From Mycobacterium sp. E3198 (GTDB lineage: Bacteria > Actinomycetota > Actinomycetes > Mycobacteriales > Mycobacteriaceae): a stretch of 56,141 nucleotides of DNA. Made by a program: the position numbers and the translations under genes. The stretch covers positions 1 to 56,141 of the forward strand of contig NZ_LZIS01000139.1 of NCBI RefSeq assembly GCF_001667015.1. Reading direction: 5' to 3'. This document shows, in pieces, positions 55,846-56,141 of this stretch (positions are counted from its first letter, which is position 1; every line of letters starts with the position of its first letter). The notes beneath the pieces were generated by a model that did not search any database, was not told the origin of the DNA, and saw only the letters and a list, made by a program, of their open reading frames with translations.

Positions 55846-56141
55846 TCAAGGCCGCGCAGGACCGTTTCTTCACGGCCCGCAACGCCGCCGCGGCGGAGAA
55901 GGACGCCGAGTTCGCGGCCAACGCCACCGCCAAGGAGGCGCTGCTGGCCGAGGCGGAAAAGCTCGACACCGGCAACCTCGACGCGGCGCGCGCGGCGCTG
56001 CGGTCCATCGCCGACAAGTGGGACGCGATCGGAAAGGTGCCGCGGGAACGGTCCGCCGAGCTGGAGCGGCGCCTGCGCGCGGTCGAGAAACGGGTGCGCG
56101 ACGCCGGCGAAGCGGACTGGTCGGACCCGCAGGCGCAGGCC
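55769..56141. repeat. Terminal inverted repeat, arms of at least 77 bp
   Basis: Bases 55769-55845 are the exact reverse complement of 56065-56141. The repeat is cut off by the end of the window, so the true arm may be longer. The 219 bases between the arms are the unique DUF349 part. Such a fold-back at a sequence end is typical of chimeric reads or contig-end assembly error. Confidence 0.9.
55842..56141 (+). pseudogene. DUF349 protein, internal fragment in opposite orientation
   Basis: The plus strand from 55842 reads [43 protein letters not shown]..., then [42 protein letters not shown] to the window end. This is the DUF349 region that should lie just upstream of the fragment at 55607-55845, but it is on the other strand. 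The last 25 residues repeat that fragment's start. Confidence 0.75.

Overview
The window is high-GC mycobacterial chromosome. Gene content and order follow the Mycobacterium tuberculosis ribF-rpsO-gpsI to recA-recX-miaB segment (Rv2786c to Rv2731 in reverse order). It is not the tuberculosis complex: PE_PGRS47, the Rv2779c Lrp regulator, lppU and the vapBC genes between hsd genes are missing, several accessory blocks are inserted, and recA carries an intein at the M. leprae-type site (after ...GVMFG) instead of the M. tuberculosis site. A slow-growing non-tuberculous Mycobacterium is the best guess; I cannot name the species.

Layout. 1-6.8 kb: ribF (cut by the left end), rpsO, gpsI, pepR, a nitronate-monooxygenase-like gene and convergent ald. 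6.9-16.7 kb, accessory: a DsbA/Rv2466c-like thiol protein behind a CsoR-type operator, a GAP/LysE-like membrane protein, a SRPBCC protein, a Baeyer-Villiger-type monooxygenase with two hydrolase-like genes, GNAT, a TetR divergent from a Rieske oxygenase/DapB-fold dehydrogenase pair, and a 13E12-family HNH gene under a LexA box. 16.8-18.4 kb: dapB cluster. 18.4-27.6 kb, lipid metabolism: thioesterase, acyl-CoA ligase, a single-chain acyl-CoA carboxylase, a secreted Gly/Cys-rich protein, and an SDR with two acyl-CoA dehydrogenases. 27.5-30.5 kb: PAS protein, glycosyltransferase, dienelactone hydrolase. 30.5-45.6 kb: thyA-dfrA, a DivIVA-like protein, a YcaQ/AlkX-type glycosylase, hsdM-hsdS, thyX, dapA, rnj, Rv2751-Rv2749 homologues, ftsK, argA, pgsA3. 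45.6-50.5 kb: clgR-pspA-pspM envelope-stress operon behind an ECF-sigma promoter, epoxide-hydrolase-like gene, glycosyltransferase, DUF3046, and a FhuF-like iron-sulfur protein. 50.5-56.1 kb: recA (intein), recX, miaB, Rv2732c homologue, and a scrambled DUF349 gene.

Most notable: (1) a well-formed cobalamin riboswitch directly upstream of the FhuF-like [2Fe-2S] gene, divergent from recA; (2) an ATACCC-N4-GGGTAT CsoR-family operator over the promoter of a thioredoxin-fold protein whose usual CPWC site is CPFS; (3) a 1068-residue BC-BCCP-CT carboxylase translationally coupled to an acyl-CoA ligase; (4) a LexA box lying across the start codon of the 13E12 HNH gene; (5) a perfect inverted repeat of at least 77 bp at the right end that turns the DUF349 gene back on itself, most likely a contig-end chimera; (6) repeated leaderless starts, with a TANNNT element 6-7 nt before the first codon of many genes.

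Genes work in recognisable sets: thymidylate/folate (thyA, dfrA, thyX), lysine/diaminopimelate (dapA, dapB), RNA turnover (gpsI, rnj), DNA repair and stress (recA, recX, LexA and PafBC sites, clgR-psp), and acyl-CoA metabolism (ligase, carboxylase, dehydrogenases).
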